Source: Serratia marcescens
GTDB lineage: Bacteria; Pseudomonadota; Gammaproteobacteria; Enterobacterales; Enterobacteriaceae
DNA: 64,000 nucleotides
Direction: 5' to 3'
Assembly (NCBI RefSeq): GCF_001902635.1
Contig: NZ_MJAO01000015.1
Span: 62,001-126,000 of the forward strand
Below, in pieces: positions 1 to 8,287 of the stretch. The notes below the pieces were generated by a model. It was not told where the DNA came from. It worked only from the letters and a program-made list of their open reading frames with translations, and did not search any database. How positions within the stretch are numbered: the first letter of the stretch is position 1; each line of letters starts with the position of its first letter. The position numbers and the translations under genes were made by a program.

Positions 1-642
1 GGCCTGCCGACCGCCACCGAGTTCCTGGACATGGTGGTCGGCCAATACATTGCCGATCTGATCAGCTGGGGCGCTATCGGCGCACGCACCACCGAAAGCC
101 AGATCCACCGTGAAATGGCTTCGGCGCTCTCTTGCCCGGTCGGCTTCAAAAACGGCACCGACGGCAACACCCGCATCGCCATCGACGCCATTCGCGCGGC
201 GCGCGCCGGGCACATGTTCCTGTCGCCGGACAAAAACGGCCAGATGACCATCTACCAGACCAGCGGCAACCCGTACGGCCATGTCATCATGCGCGGCGGC
301 AAAACGCCGAATTACCACGCCACCGACATCGTCGCCGCCTGCGAAAGTCTGCGCGAGTTCGATTTGCCGGAACACCTGGTGATCGACTTCAGCCACGGCA
401 ACTGCCAAAAGCTGCACCGCCGTCAGTTGGAAGTGGCCGACAATGTCTGCCAGCAGATCCGCGCCGGCTCCACCGCCATCACCGGCGTGATGGCGGAAAG
501 TTTCCTGGTGGAAGGCACGCAGAAGATCGTCGCCGGCCAACCGCTGACCTATGGCCAGTCGATCACCGATCCTTGCCTGAGCTGGTCCGACAGCGAACAG
601 CTGCTGGCGATGTTGGCGGATGCGGTCGACAGCCGTTTCTGA
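1..642 (+). CDS. aroH: DAHP synthase, Trp-sensitive (C-terminal part)
   Basis: This is the last 213 residues of a class I 3-deoxy-D-arabino-heptulosonate-7-phosphate synthase, cut by the window edge. The enzyme condenses phosphoenolpyruvate and erythrose 4-phosphate in the first step of the shikimate pathway. The conserved stretches WGAIGARTTESQIHRE, CPVGFKNGTDG, IDFSHGNCQK and YGQSITDPC are visible; they carry substrate and metal ligands in this family. The readout QTSGNPYGH and SHGNCQKLHRRQ match AroH better than AroG or AroF. The 5' part, which holds the start and any TrpR operator, lies outside the window. A strong terminator follows directly. Confidence 0.92.
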   Translation, partial: GLPTATEFLDMVVGQYIADLISWGAIGARTTESQIHREMASALSCPVGFKNGTDGNTRIAIDAIRAARAGHMFLSPDKNGQMTIYQTSGNPYGHVIMRGGKTPNYHATDIVAACESLREFDLPEHLVIDFSHGNCQKLHRRQLEVADNVCQQIRAGSTAITGVMAESFLVEGTQKIVAGQPLTYGQSITDPCLSWSDSEQLLAMLADAVDSRF

Positions 643-650
643 CGCTCCAC

Positions 651-675
651 AAGCCGGGGTTTCGCCCCGGCTTTA
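651..675 (+). terminator. Rho-independent terminator of aroH
   Basis: A 9-bp perfect stem (AAGCCGGGG / CCCCGGCTT) with a 5-base loop lies 8 bases after the aroH stop and is followed by a short T-rich stretch. Confidence 0.8.
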
Positions 676-747
676 TCCATCCTGTCCAGCTCATCTATAC
701 TGATCGCAACGCTTTAGCACCCGCCGAACCGCATTGGGAGCCCCGGC

Positions 748-1233
748 ATGATTCACTCTCTGTTATCCATCCCCTGCGTCACGCTGCAGGGCGAACAAAA
801 AACGCTGGGCGATTTTCCGGCGCGCGCCTACCTGGTGGTCAACACCGCCAGCAAGTGCGGCTTTACTCCGCAATACCGCGGGCTGGAAAACCTGTGGCAA
901 TACTATCGCGAGCGCGGCCTGATGGTGCTTGGCTTCCCCTGCAATCAGTTCGGTGCCCAGGAACCGGGCAGCCCACAGGAGATCGCCGACTTTTGCAGCC
1001 TCAACTATGGCGTCAGCTTTCCGCTGTTCAGCAAAATCGAGGTCAACGGCCCCGGCGCCCATCCGCTGTTCAACGAGCTGAAGCGTCTGGCGCCAGGCAT
1101 TCTGGGCAGCCGCCGCATCAAGTGGAACTTCACCAAGTTTCTGCTCACCGCCGATGGCCAGCGCGTAACGCGCTTTGCGCCGATCACCAAGCCCGAACGT
1201 CTGTTTGACCGCATCGAAACCCTGCTGAAATAA
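748..1233 (+). CDS. Glutathione peroxidase family protein
   Basis: A 161-residue thioredoxin-fold peroxidase of the Cys-type glutathione peroxidase family, which reduces H2O2 and organic hydroperoxides using thiols. The catalytic motif is NTASKCGFTPQY, with Cys at about residue 36 in place of selenocysteine. LGFPCNQFGAQEPG supplies the conserved Gln and KWNFTKFL the Trp-Asn pair. No signal peptide is seen, so it is probably cytoplasmic. It is shorter than BtuE and is a separate paralogue, since btuE itself lies at 21500-22051. It sits between the aroH terminator and the hemP promoter and appears to be its own transcription unit. The start is the ATG in GGCATGATTCAC. Confidence 0.85.
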   Translation: MIHSLLSIPCVTLQGEQKTLGDFPARAYLVVNTASKCGFTPQYRGLENLWQYYRERGLMVLGFPCNQFGAQEPGSPQEIADFCSLNYGVSFPLFSKIEVNGPGAHPLFNELKRLAPGILGSRRIKWNFTKFLLTADGQRVTRFAPITKPERLFDRIETLLK

Positions 1234-1317
1234 CCCTCTTCTGAATGGGCCGGGTTCGCCTGGCCCGTCGCAAGATGCCCGTTCGACAAAAAGGTTCCAT
1301 CGGTAAGAAAATTTTCC

Positions 1318-1346
1318 TTGATGTAACCTTTCCTTCACATGATAAT
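1318..1346 (+). promoter_or_regulatory. Sigma-70 promoter of the hem operon
   Basis: TTGATG at 1318-1323 and GATAAT at 1341-1346 are separated by exactly 17 bases and lie about 50 bases before hemP. The -10 element is also the left end of the Fur box, so repressor and polymerase would compete for it. Confidence 0.65.
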
Positions 1347-1359
1347 GATTATCAATTTG
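1341..1359 (+). promoter_or_regulatory. Fur box of the hem operon
   Basis: GATAATGATTATCAATTTG matches the 19-bp Fur consensus GATAATGATAATCATTATC at 15 positions. It overlaps the -10 element of the hemP promoter, the usual arrangement for iron repression of heme uptake genes. Confidence 0.8.
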
Positions 1360-1397
1360 ATATTGATTTCTATTTAATAGCCTGTTCTATAAGCACA

Positions 1398-1586
1398 ATG
1401 ATGATGGATACTGCCAACACGCCTACCCCCGCCGCCGCGGCCCCGACCAAGCACAGCGCAAACGCGCCGCCCAGTTACGACAGCGCGCAACTGCTCGGTG
1501 CCGACGGCATCGCGTTCATTACTCATCAGGGCCAGCGCTATCAGCTGCGGCAGACTAAGGCCGGGAAATTGATCCTGACCAAATAA
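1398..1586 (+). CDS. hemP: Hemin uptake protein HemP
   Basis: A 62-residue protein of the HemP/YdiE family, found as the first gene of many heme uptake operons and linked to expression or function of the receptor. The C-terminal half carries the family signature: LLGADGIAFITHQG, then YQLRQT and GKLILTK at the end. The N-terminal third is low-complexity Pro/Ala/Thr. Three ATG codons are tandem (1398, 1401, 1404) and none has a clear Shine-Dalgarno sequence, so the start is uncertain by a residue or two. An in-frame extension back to 1245 would cross the Fur box and promoter and is rejected. Confidence 0.88.
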   Translation: MMMDTANTPTPAAAAPTKHSANAPPSYDSAQLLGADGIAFITHQGQRYQLRQTKAGKLILTK

Positions 1587-1681
1587 CCACAGAACCCTCA
1601 AACGCCAGCCACCCCGATCGGTTTGATCCAGGCAGCCAGCAAATCTATTGATATGTTTTATTACATACGGAGAGTTGCCCC

Positions 1682-3763
1682 ATGCCTCTGACAGTTTCCA
1701 CCCGGCTGCGTTTTTCCGCTTTGAGTCTGGCGATTGCCTGCGCTCTGCCTACGGTGGCCTTGGCACAAAACACCAGCACAACATCCTCTTCCAACGCGAC
1801 GACGGCGAAAAAAGCCAACGCCGCCGACGAAACCATGACCGTGGTCGCCACCGGCAACCAGCGCAGCAGTTTTGAAGCGCCGATGATGGTGACGGTGATC
1901 GACGGCAACTCGCCGGAAAGCCAGACTGCCGGCACCGCCGCCGATATGCTGCGCCGCGTACCGGGCATCACCGTCAACGGCACCGGCCGCAGCAACGGTC
2001 AGAACGTGACGATGCGCGGCTACGGCAAAAACGGCGTGCTGACGCTGGTCGACGGCATCCGCCAGGGTACCGATACCGGCCACATCGGCGGCACCTTCCT
2101 CGATCCGGCGCTGGTGAAACGCATTGAAATCGTGCGCGGCCCCGCTGCGCTGCTGTACGGCAGCGGCGCGCTGGGTGGCGTGATCGCCTACGAGACCGTC
2201 GATGCCGCCGACCTGTTGCTGCCGGGCCGCGATAGCGGCTTCCGCGTCTACGGCACCGCCGGCACCGGCGATCACAGTTTGGGCATGGGCGCCAGCGCCT
2301 ACGGCAAGACCGATAATCTCGACGGCCTGCTGTCGTTCGGCACCCGCGACGTCGGCGATTTACGTCAGGGCAACGGCTTCGATGCGCCAAACGACGAAAC
2401 CATCAGCAACGTGCTGGCCAAAGGCACTTGGAAAATCGATGACAACCAGTCATTGAGCGGCGATCTGCGCTACTACAACAACAGCGCCCAGGAACCGAAA
2501 AACCCGCAGACGCCGGGCAGCTCGAGCGGCAACCCGATGACCCACCGCGCCACCATCCAGCGCGACGCCGCCCTAAGCTACAAACTGAAGCCGGTCGGCC
2601 AGGATTGGCTGGACGCCACCGCCAAGCTGTACACCTCGGAAGTCAAAATCAATGCGCACAACGCCGGTGCGACCGACGAATTCCGCAAGCAAACCACCAA
2701 CGGCGCCAAGCTGGAAAACCGTACGCGCCTGTTCGCCGACAGCTTCGCTTCACACCTGTTGACCTACGGCACCGAGGCCTACAAACAGGAACAAAAACCG
2801 GGCGGTGCCGCCGAAAGTTTCCCTCGCGCGAAAATCAACTTCGCCTCCGGCTGGCTGCAGGATGAAATCACGCTGCGCGATCTGCCCATCACGCTGCTCG
2901 CCGGCACCCGCTATGACAATTACAAAGGCTCAAGCGACGGCTATGCCGACGTCAATGCCGACAAGTGGTCGTCACGCGGTGCAGTCAGCATTACGCCAAC
3001 CGACTGGTTGATGCTGTTCGGCTCTTACTCACAGGCGTTCCGCGCGCCGACGATGGGCGAGATGTACAACGACTCCAAACATTTCTCGATACCCATGGGG
3101 CCCACCACCCTCACCAACTATTGGGTACCCAACCCCAATTTGAAACCGGAGACCAACGAAACCCAAGAGTACGGTTTTGGTCTGCGATTCGATGAAGTGC
3201 TGCTGGCTGATGATAGTTTGCAGTTCAAAGCCAGCTACTTCGATACCAAGGCTAAGGATTACATCACTCCCGATTACACCATGGAGATAGGGCGTGGGCC
3301 ACGCGGGCCTTACTGCATCAGCTGCACCACATTTTCAACCAACGTCGATCGCGCCAAGATCTGGGGATGGGACACGGCACTCAGTTATAAAACACCGTGG
3401 TTTGGCTGGGACTTGGTCTATAACCGCACCCGTGGCAAAAATGAAGCGACCGGCGATTGGCTGGCCGACATCAACCCGGACACCGTCACCAGCTCGCTGG
3501 ACGTGCCGCTGGGCGAAACCGGTCTGTCCGTCGGCTGGGTCGCCACCTTCGCCGAGCGCGCCAAGCGAGTGCCCGCCACCTACTCGGAACAAGGCGGTTA
3601 CGGCGTCAACGACTTCTATCTGAGCTATAAGGGCCGCGATCGTTTGCAGGGCGTGACCACCACCGTAGTGCTGGGCAACGCTTTCGACAAAGAATATTAC
3701 TCGCCGCCGGGCATCCCGCAGGATGGCCGCAACGCCAAACTGCTGGTCAGCTACCAGTGGTAA
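1682..3763 (+). CDS. hemR: TonB-dependent heme receptor
   Basis: A 693-residue outer membrane receptor that takes heme across the outer membrane using TonB energy. A signal peptide ends at about ALAQ (residues 26-29). A TonB box-like ETMTVVA lies near residue 50, followed by the plug domain (MRGYGKNGV, VDGIRQGTD, EIVRGPAALLYGSGALGG) and the beta-barrel, which ends in a C-terminal aromatic residue (SYQW). The heme-receptor motifs FRAP (453-456) and NPNL (484-487) are both present. A GGAGAG ribosome site precedes the ATG. It lies 95 bases after hemP and ahead of hemSTUV, the order known from Yersinia and Serratia. It is not HasR, which is larger and lies with hasA. Confidence 0.93.
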   Translation: MPLTVSTRLRFSALSLAIACALPTVALAQNTSTTSSSNATTAKKANAADETMTVVATGNQRSSFEAPMMVTVIDGNSPESQTAGTAADMLRRVPGITVNGTGRSNGQNVTMRGYGKNGVLTLVDGIRQGTDTGHIGGTFLDPALVKRIEIVRGPAALLYGSGALGGVIAYETVDAADLLLPGRDSGFRVYGTAGTGDHSLGMGASAYGKTDNLDGLLSFGTRDVGDLRQGNGFDAPNDETISNVLAKGTWKIDDNQSLSGDLRYYNNSAQEPKNPQTPGSSSGNPMTHRATIQRDAALSYKLKPVGQDWLDATAKLYTSEVKINAHNAGATDEFRKQTTNGAKLENRTRLFADSFASHLLTYGTEAYKQEQKPGGAAESFPRAKINFASGWLQDEITLRDLPITLLAGTRYDNYKGSSDGYADVNADKWSSRGAVSITPTDWLMLFGSYSQAFRAPTMGEMYNDSKHFSIPMGPTTLTNYWVPNPNLKPETNETQEYGFGLRFDEVLLADDSLQFKASYFDTKAKDYITPDYTMEIGRGPRGPYCISCTTFSTNVDRAKIWGWDTALSYKTPWFGWDLVYNRTRGKNEATGDWLADINPDTVTSSLDVPLGETGLSVGWVATFAERAKRVPATYSEQGGYGVNDFYLSYKGRDRLQGVTTTVVLGNAFDKEYYSPPGIPQDGRNAKLLVSYQW

Positions 3764-3777
3764 TCATTTGACTATCT

Positions 3778-3800
3778 GGCGGACACCCGGGGTGTCCGCC
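3778..3800 (+). other. hemR-hemS intercistronic hairpin
   Basis: A 10-bp perfect stem (GGCGGACACC / GGTGTCCGCC) with a 3-base loop lies 14 bases after the hemR stop. No T-run follows, so it is more likely an mRNA-stabilising or attenuating hairpin than a terminator. It could raise the level of receptor mRNA relative to the downstream transporter genes. Confidence 0.6.
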
Positions 3801-3829
3801 GTTCGCATCACAGCGCAGGAGAATCCCGC

Positions 3830-4867
3830 ATGAGCAACACCCTATACGAACGCTACCAACAGGCTAAAATCGATCACCCCGGCAAATACGCCCGCGATCT
3901 GGCGGCGATCCTCGGCGTCAGCGAAGCGGAGCTGACGCACGCCCGCGTCGGCCACGACGCCCACCGCCTGCAGGCCGACGCCCGCACCCTGCTGACCGAG
4001 CTCGACCAAGTGGGCGTCACCAAGTCCATCACCCGCAACAGCTATGCGGTGCATGAGCAAATGGGCCGCTACCGCAACCAGCACCTCAACGGCCACGCCG
4101 GGTTGATCCTCAACCCGCGCGAGCTGGATCTGCGTCTGTTCCTCAACCACTGGACCAGCGCTTTCGCCATGAGCGAAACCAATAAGCGCGGCGTGCGCCA
4201 CAGCATTCAGTTCTTCGATCAACAGGGCGATGCGCTGCACAAGGTCTATACCACCGAGGAAACCGATCTGCCGGCCTGGATGGCGCTGGTGGAACGCCAC
4301 CTGAGCGAAGCAAATCCGGCGCTGGCGCTGCAACCCGCCGAGGCGAGCAGCGCCGATGAAACGACGCAGGATAATGCCAAAATCGACGGTGAATGGCGCG
4401 CGATGACCGACGTTCACCAGTTTTTCCAGCTGCTGAGCCGCAACAAACTGACGCGCCAGCAGGCGTTCCGCGCCGTCGGCGACGATCTGGCCTATCGGGT
4501 GGATAACCGCGCGCTGTCGCAGCTGCTGGAAGCCGCGCAGCAGCAACAAAACGAGATCATGATCTTCGTCGGCAACCGTGGCTGCGTGCAGATCTTTACC
4601 GGCCAGATAGAACGCTTGATGCCGCAGGAAGGCTGGATCAATGTGTTCAACCGCCGCTTCACCCTGCACCTGATCGAAGACGCCATCGCCGAAAGCTGGA
4701 TCACTCGCAAACCGACCAAGGACGGCGTCGTCACCAGCCTGGAACTGTTCGCCGCAGACGGTACGCAGATCGCGCAGCTGTACGGCCAGCGCACCGAAGG
4801 CCACCCTGAGCAAACCCAGTGGCGCGAACAGGTCGCCGCGATCGCCGCCAAGGACATCGCCGCATGA
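3830..4867 (+). CDS. hemS: Heme-handling protein HemS
   Basis: A 345-residue cytoplasmic protein of the HemS/HmuS/ChuS family. These proteins bind heme after import and in several species degrade it or pass it on. The family's two tandem similar halves are recognisable, for example [15 protein letters not shown] in the first half and [18 protein letters not shown] in the second. GCAGGAGAATCCC is the ribosome site before ATG. The stop overlaps the hemT start by four bases (ATGA), consistent with translational coupling. Confidence 0.92.
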   Translation: MSNTLYERYQQAKIDHPGKYARDLAAILGVSEAELTHARVGHDAHRLQADARTLLTELDQVGVTKSITRNSYAVHEQMGRYRNQHLNGHAGLILNPRELDLRLFLNHWTSAFAMSETNKRGVRHSIQFFDQQGDALHKVYTTEETDLPAWMALVERHLSEANPALALQPAEASSADETTQDNAKIDGEWRAMTDVHQFFQLLSRNKLTRQQAFRAVGDDLAYRVDNRALSQLLEAAQQQQNEIMIFVGNRGCVQIFTGQIERLMPQEGWINVFNRRFTLHLIEDAIAESWITRKPTKDGVVTSLELFAADGTQIAQLYGQRTEGHPEQTQWREQVAAIAAKDIAA

Positions 4868-5694
4868 AATCATCCTTGATCCGCCGCCTGGCGCTGATGA
4901 TGACGCTGGCGCTGCCGCTCACCGCCGCGGCGGCGCAGCGCATCGTCTCGATCGGTGGCGACGTGACGGAGATCGCCTTCGCGCTCGGTGCCGGAGAAGA
5001 CGTGATCGCTCGCGACAGCACCAGCCTGCATCCGGAAGCGGTGACCAAGCTGCCGGACGTCGGCTATATGCGCCAGCTGAACGCCGAAGGCATTCTGGCG
5101 CTGAAACCGACGCTGGTGCTGGTCACCGAACTGGCGCAACCGGCGCTGGTGCTCAAACAGTTGGCGGACAGCGGCGTCAAGGTGGTCAGCGTGCCGGGTG
5201 ACACCACCCTGCAGGCGGTGCCGCAGAAAATCGCCGCGATCGCCGCCGCGCTGCAGCGCGTGGAGCAAGGTAAACAGTTGAGCGAACGCTATCAACAACA
5301 GTTGGCGGCGGTCGATACCACCCCGCTGCCGGTCAAGGTGCTGTTCGTGATGAGCCACGGCGGCATCACGCCAATGGCCGCCGGGCAGCACACCGCCGCC
5401 GACGCGGTGATCGCCGCCGCCGGATTGAAAAACGCCATGCAGGGCTTTGACCGCTACCGTCCGCTGTCGCAGGAAGGGGTGATCGCCAGCGCGCCGGATC
5501 TGCTGCTGGTCACCACCGACGGCGTACGCACCCTCGGCGGCGAACAGCGGCTCTGGACGCTGCCGGGCCTGGCGCTAACGCCGGCGGGCAAACAACGCCG
5601 CGTGCTGATCGTCGATGACATGGCGCTGCTGGGCTTCGGCCTGGAAACGCCGGCGGCGCTGGCCAAGCTGCGCCACGCGGCGGAGCAAAAGTAA
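4864..5694 (+). CDS. hemT: Periplasmic heme-binding protein HemT
   Basis: A 276-residue substrate-binding protein of the heme ABC transporter HemTUV. The signal peptide is [19 protein letters not shown] with cleavage near TAAAA. The mature part starts [18 protein letters not shown], the class III binding-protein fold used by siderophore, B12 and heme carriers. The ATG at 4864 overlaps the hemS stop. A longer reading from 4819 would place 15 basic residues ahead of the signal peptide and is rejected. The gene runs into hemU with a TAATG overlap. Confidence 0.92.
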   Translation: MKSSLIRRLALMMTLALPLTAAAAQRIVSIGGDVTEIAFALGAGEDVIARDSTSLHPEAVTKLPDVGYMRQLNAEGILALKPTLVLVTELAQPALVLKQLADSGVKVVSVPGDTTLQAVPQKIAAIAAALQRVEQGKQLSERYQQQLAAVDTTPLPVKVLFVMSHGGITPMAAGQHTAADAVIAAAGLKNAMQGFDRYRPLSQEGVIASAPDLLLVTTDGVRTLGGEQRLWTLPGLALTPAGKQRRVLIVDDMALLGFGLETPAALAKLRHAAEQK

Positions 5695-6698
5695 TGCGTT
5701 GTCGTACCTCGCCGCAGCTGGCCATCGTCGGTTTGCTGGTGTTGCTGACGCTGCTGGCACTGATCGCCGCCAACCTGGGCGCGCTGACGCTGTCGTTTGG
5801 CACCCTGTGGCGCGAACCTTTCAGCGACGCCACCTGGCACATCTGGCTGAACATCCGTCTGCCGCGCGTGCTGCTGGCGGTGGTGGTCGGTTGCGCGCTG
5901 GCGGTGTCCGGCGCGGTCATGCAGGGGTTGTTCCGCAACCCGCTGGCGGATCCGAGCCTGCTGGGCATCAGCAGCGGCGGCGCGCTGTTTGTCGCGCTGT
6001 TCATCGTCATGCCGCTGGCGTTGCCGGTGACGATCGCGCTGTACGGCCATATGCTGGCGGCGTTCCTCGGCAGCCTGCTGGTGTCGTTATTGATCTACGG
6101 TATCAGCCGCAGCGGGCACGGCAATCTGTCGCGGCTGCTGCTGGCGGGCATCGCCATCAACGCCCTGTGCATGGCGGCCATCGGTGTGCTCTCTTACGTC
6201 AGCAGCGATCAACAGCTGCGTCAGTTCTCACTGTGGATGATGGGCAGCCTCAGCCAGTCACAGTGGCCGACGCTGACCGTTTCCGCTTCGCTGATCCTGC
6301 CTGCGGCGCTGTTGACGTTGTTGCAGGCGCGCCGGCTGAACCTGCTGCAGCTGGGGGACGAAGAGGCCCACTACCTCGGGGTGAACGTTCAGCGCGCCAA
6401 ACTGCAACTGCTGTTGCTGAGCGCCCTGCTGATCGGCGCCGCGGTGGCGATCAGCGGCGTGATCGGCTTCGTCGGTCTGGTCGTGCCGCACCTGGTGCGC
6501 ATGCGCCTCGGCGGCGATCACCGCTGGCTGTTGCCCTGCTCCGCACTGGGCGGCGCCTGCCTACTGTTGGTCAGCGACACGCTGGCGCGCACCCTGGTGG
6601 CGCCGGCCGAAATGCCGGTCGGGTTGATGACCAGCCTGATCGGCGGCCCTTACTTCTTATGGCTGGTGATACGCCAGCGGGAGCGAACCGGTGGATAA
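5694..6698 (+). CDS. hemU: Heme ABC transporter permease HemU
   Basis: A 334-residue inner membrane permease of the FecCD/BtuC family, with about ten hydrophobic segments. Family motifs seen are [23 protein letters not shown], which starts the conserved gate region, and [16 protein letters not shown], which carries the glycine-rich loop contacting the ATPase. It would form the membrane channel for heme delivered by HemT. It overlaps hemT by one base and hemV by eight, so the three are translationally coupled. Confidence 0.92.
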   Translation: MRCRTSPQLAIVGLLVLLTLLALIAANLGALTLSFGTLWREPFSDATWHIWLNIRLPRVLLAVVVGCALAVSGAVMQGLFRNPLADPSLLGISSGGALFVALFIVMPLALPVTIALYGHMLAAFLGSLLVSLLIYGISRSGHGNLSRLLLAGIAINALCMAAIGVLSYVSSDQQLRQFSLWMMGSLSQSQWPTLTVSASLILPAALLTLLQARRLNLLQLGDEEAHYLGVNVQRAKLQLLLLSALLIGAAVAISGVIGFVGLVVPHLVRMRLGGDHRWLLPCSALGGACLLLVSDTLARTLVAPAEMPVGLMTSLIGGPYFLWLVIRQRERTGG

Positions 6699-7476
6699 CG
6701 CCGCCTGCCTGACGGCCCATGCGCTGCGCTACAGCCTCGGCGCGCGCCGCTTGATCAACGACATTTCGCTCAGCCTCGCCGGCGGCGAAATGGTGGCGAT
6801 TATCGGCCCCAACGGCGCCGGTAAATCGACACTGCTGCGCTTGCTGACCGGCTATTTGACGCCGGACTGCGGCGAGTGTCGGCTGCTTGAGCGCCCGCTG
6901 GAACACTGGGCGCCGCAGCAACTGGCCAAAGTCCGGGCCGTGATGCGCCAATACAGCGATCTGGCCTTCCCGTTCAGCGTGGAAGAAGTGGTCAGTATGG
7001 GGCGGGCGCCGCACGGCAAACGCGACGAACGCCAGGCGATCCAACAGGTGATGGCGCAGACCGATTGCCTGGCGCTGGCGCAGCGCGACTATCGCCAGCT
7101 TTCCGGCGGTGAGCAGCAGCGGGTGCAGCTGGCGCGGGTGTTGGCGCAGCTGTGGCAACCGCAACCGTCCCCCGCCTGGCTGTTCCTCGACGAGCCGACC
7201 TCGGCGCTGGATCTTTACCACCAGCAACAGACCCTGCGCCTGCTGCGTTCGCTGACGCGGCAACAACCGCTGGGCGTCTGCTGCGTGCTGCACGATCTCA
7301 ATCTGGCCGCGCTGTACGCCGATCGCATCCTGCTGTTACATCAGGGGCGACTGGTGGCGAGCGGCACGCCGCAGGAGGTGCTGCAAACGGAGATCCTCAC
7401 CCGCTGGTATCAGGCCGATCTCGGCGTGGTGCATCATCCCGAAGTGTCGCTGCCGCAGGTCTACCTGCGTCAATAA
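6691..7476 (+). CDS. hemV: Heme ABC transporter ATPase HemV
   Basis: A 261-residue ATPase for HemTUV. Walker A is GPNGAGKST (about residues 39-47), the signature is [17 protein letters not shown], Walker B is [12 protein letters not shown], and the switch His is in [10 protein letters not shown]. Translation begins with GTG (GTGGATAACGCC) inside the end of hemU, where the codons still match the family N-terminus. It is the last gene of the operon. Its terminator has been split by the mobile element that begins 22 bases downstream. Confidence 0.92.
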   Translation: MDNAACLTAHALRYSLGARRLINDISLSLAGGEMVAIIGPNGAGKSTLLRLLTGYLTPDCGECRLLERPLEHWAPQQLAKVRAVMRQYSDLAFPFSVEEVVSMGRAPHGKRDERQAIQQVMAQTDCLALAQRDYRQLSGGEQQRVQLARVLAQLWQPQPSPAWLFLDEPTSALDLYHQQQTLRLLRSLTRQQPLGVCCVLHDLNLAALYADRILLLHQGRLVASGTPQEVLQTEILTRWYQADLGVVHHPEVSLPQVYLRQ

Positions 7477-7480
7477 CGTC

Positions 7481-7497
7481 AAGGGCGCCATTAAGCG
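7481..7497 (+). other. Left half of split hemV/selO terminator
   Basis: AAGGGCGC CATTAA GCG is the 5' arm, loop and first bases of the 3' arm of a terminator whose remaining part (GCGCCC plus T-run) lies at 8272-8283. Removing the intervening 765 bp and one 12-bp repeat restores AAGGGCGC / GCGCCCTT with loop CATTAA and a run of T. Confidence 0.75.
7486..7497. repeat. Target site duplication, left copy
   Basis: CGCCATTAAGCG lies directly against the left end of the mobile element and recurs without change at 8263-8274. Confidence 0.85.
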
Positions 7498-7513
7498 TAA
7501 TGCTTGTCAGTTA
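7498..7513 (+). repeat. Terminal inverted repeat, left
   Basis: TAATGCTTGTCAGTTA, identical to the reverse complement of 8247-8262. Similarity ends after 16 bases. Confidence 0.85.
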
Positions 7514-8246
7514 ATCCTGACTGGCTTTTTTTTATCCAGTCTCTGTACGTGACATGCAGGATGAATTGCCGTAAAAACCCCGAATTTCTCTGTTACTGCA
7601 ATGAACGGCAATTGAAGAGGCCGAAGGCGCGGCCCCTTCACCCGCGCCTTCGCTTAACACCGTCTGTCCGCTGTGCGGATACCCTCGCCGCGTCTGCATT
7701 GTCGGGCGGGTCGGCTACGACAAACGTCCCTGTTAGTCTCGCCTCAACCGGCCTTCCCTGGCCGGTTGCCCCTGACAACGCTGTCTTGCTCGGCAGCCGG
7801 AGATGCGCGCCAAAGGTCAACACCCGCGCTGGCGGCTACCGGGCAACCTGTCGCTTATGAGGTTACGGTAGATAAGTTGGAGATGAGCGCGATGTTGGGC
7901 GCCCTTGAAGACGCCGAACACAGGCATAGCGCATTAGGCGAAACCGCCATGGACGGCGGTTTCAGGTAAGACAGGCAGGGACGCCTGTCGCAACCGGCCT
8001 CAATGCGGTATGGCGGAGGGAGGAAAAATCTGCCAGGAGCAGATTTGAACGCTGCTTGCAGCGGCCCCGAAGGGGCGAGGCCCAGGGATGGGCCGAGTAA
8101 CGTTGGCAAAGCCAACCGTCTGATAGGCCGAAGGCGCGGGTTGCCAGGGGCCGCGCCTCGGCCCCTGGCTCGGTCGAGGTGCGTGAGCCACATGTGGCAT
8201 CTCGCTTTTATCGACCGAAAACGTCACGAGTACTTCAAAAACACGC

Positions 8247-8262
8247 TAACTGACAAGCATTA
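8247..8262 (-). repeat. Terminal inverted repeat, right
   Basis: TAACTGACAAGCATTA, the exact inverse of the left end. It is followed immediately by the right target duplication. Confidence 0.85.
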
Positions 8263-8274
8263 CGCCATTAAGCG
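8263..8274. repeat. Target site duplication, right copy
   Basis: CGCCATTAAGCG, identical to 7486-7497. It merges with the surviving 3' arm and T-run of the old terminator (to 8283). Confidence 0.85.
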
Positions 8275-8287
8275 CCCTTTTTTCATC

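Larger units (their letters stand above)
7498..8262. mobile_element. Non-autonomous IS4-like element, hairpin-rich
   Basis: The 765-bp segment is bounded by 16-bp perfect inverted repeats, TAATGCTTGTCAGTTA inward from each end, and flanked by a perfect 12-bp direct repeat. The ends resemble those I recall for IS4-family elements, which also make target duplications of about this length; this is a family-level inference. No transposase is encoded, and the reading frames inside look like GC-rich noise. The interior holds at least ten short inverted repeats able to form hairpins, at about 7519-7541, 7622-7652, 7746-7767, 7940-7963, 7970-7989, 8050-8063, 8064-8076, 8079-8094, 8102-8116 and 8143-8169. 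A 15-bp direct repeat (AGGCCGAAGGCGCGG) is at 7618 and 8125. It may be a MITE-type element or a mobile structured RNA. Confidence 0.8.

Noticed and set aside
3778-3800. Terminator ending the operon after hemR
   Set aside because: No T-run follows, and hemSTUV have no other visible promoter and are tightly coupled to each other.
7504-8227. Several 75-120 codon frames on both strands within the mobile element
   Set aside because: They overlap hairpins, differ in frame, show no domain and no ribosome site. They are likely to be annotated as hypothetical proteins elsewhere but look non-coding.
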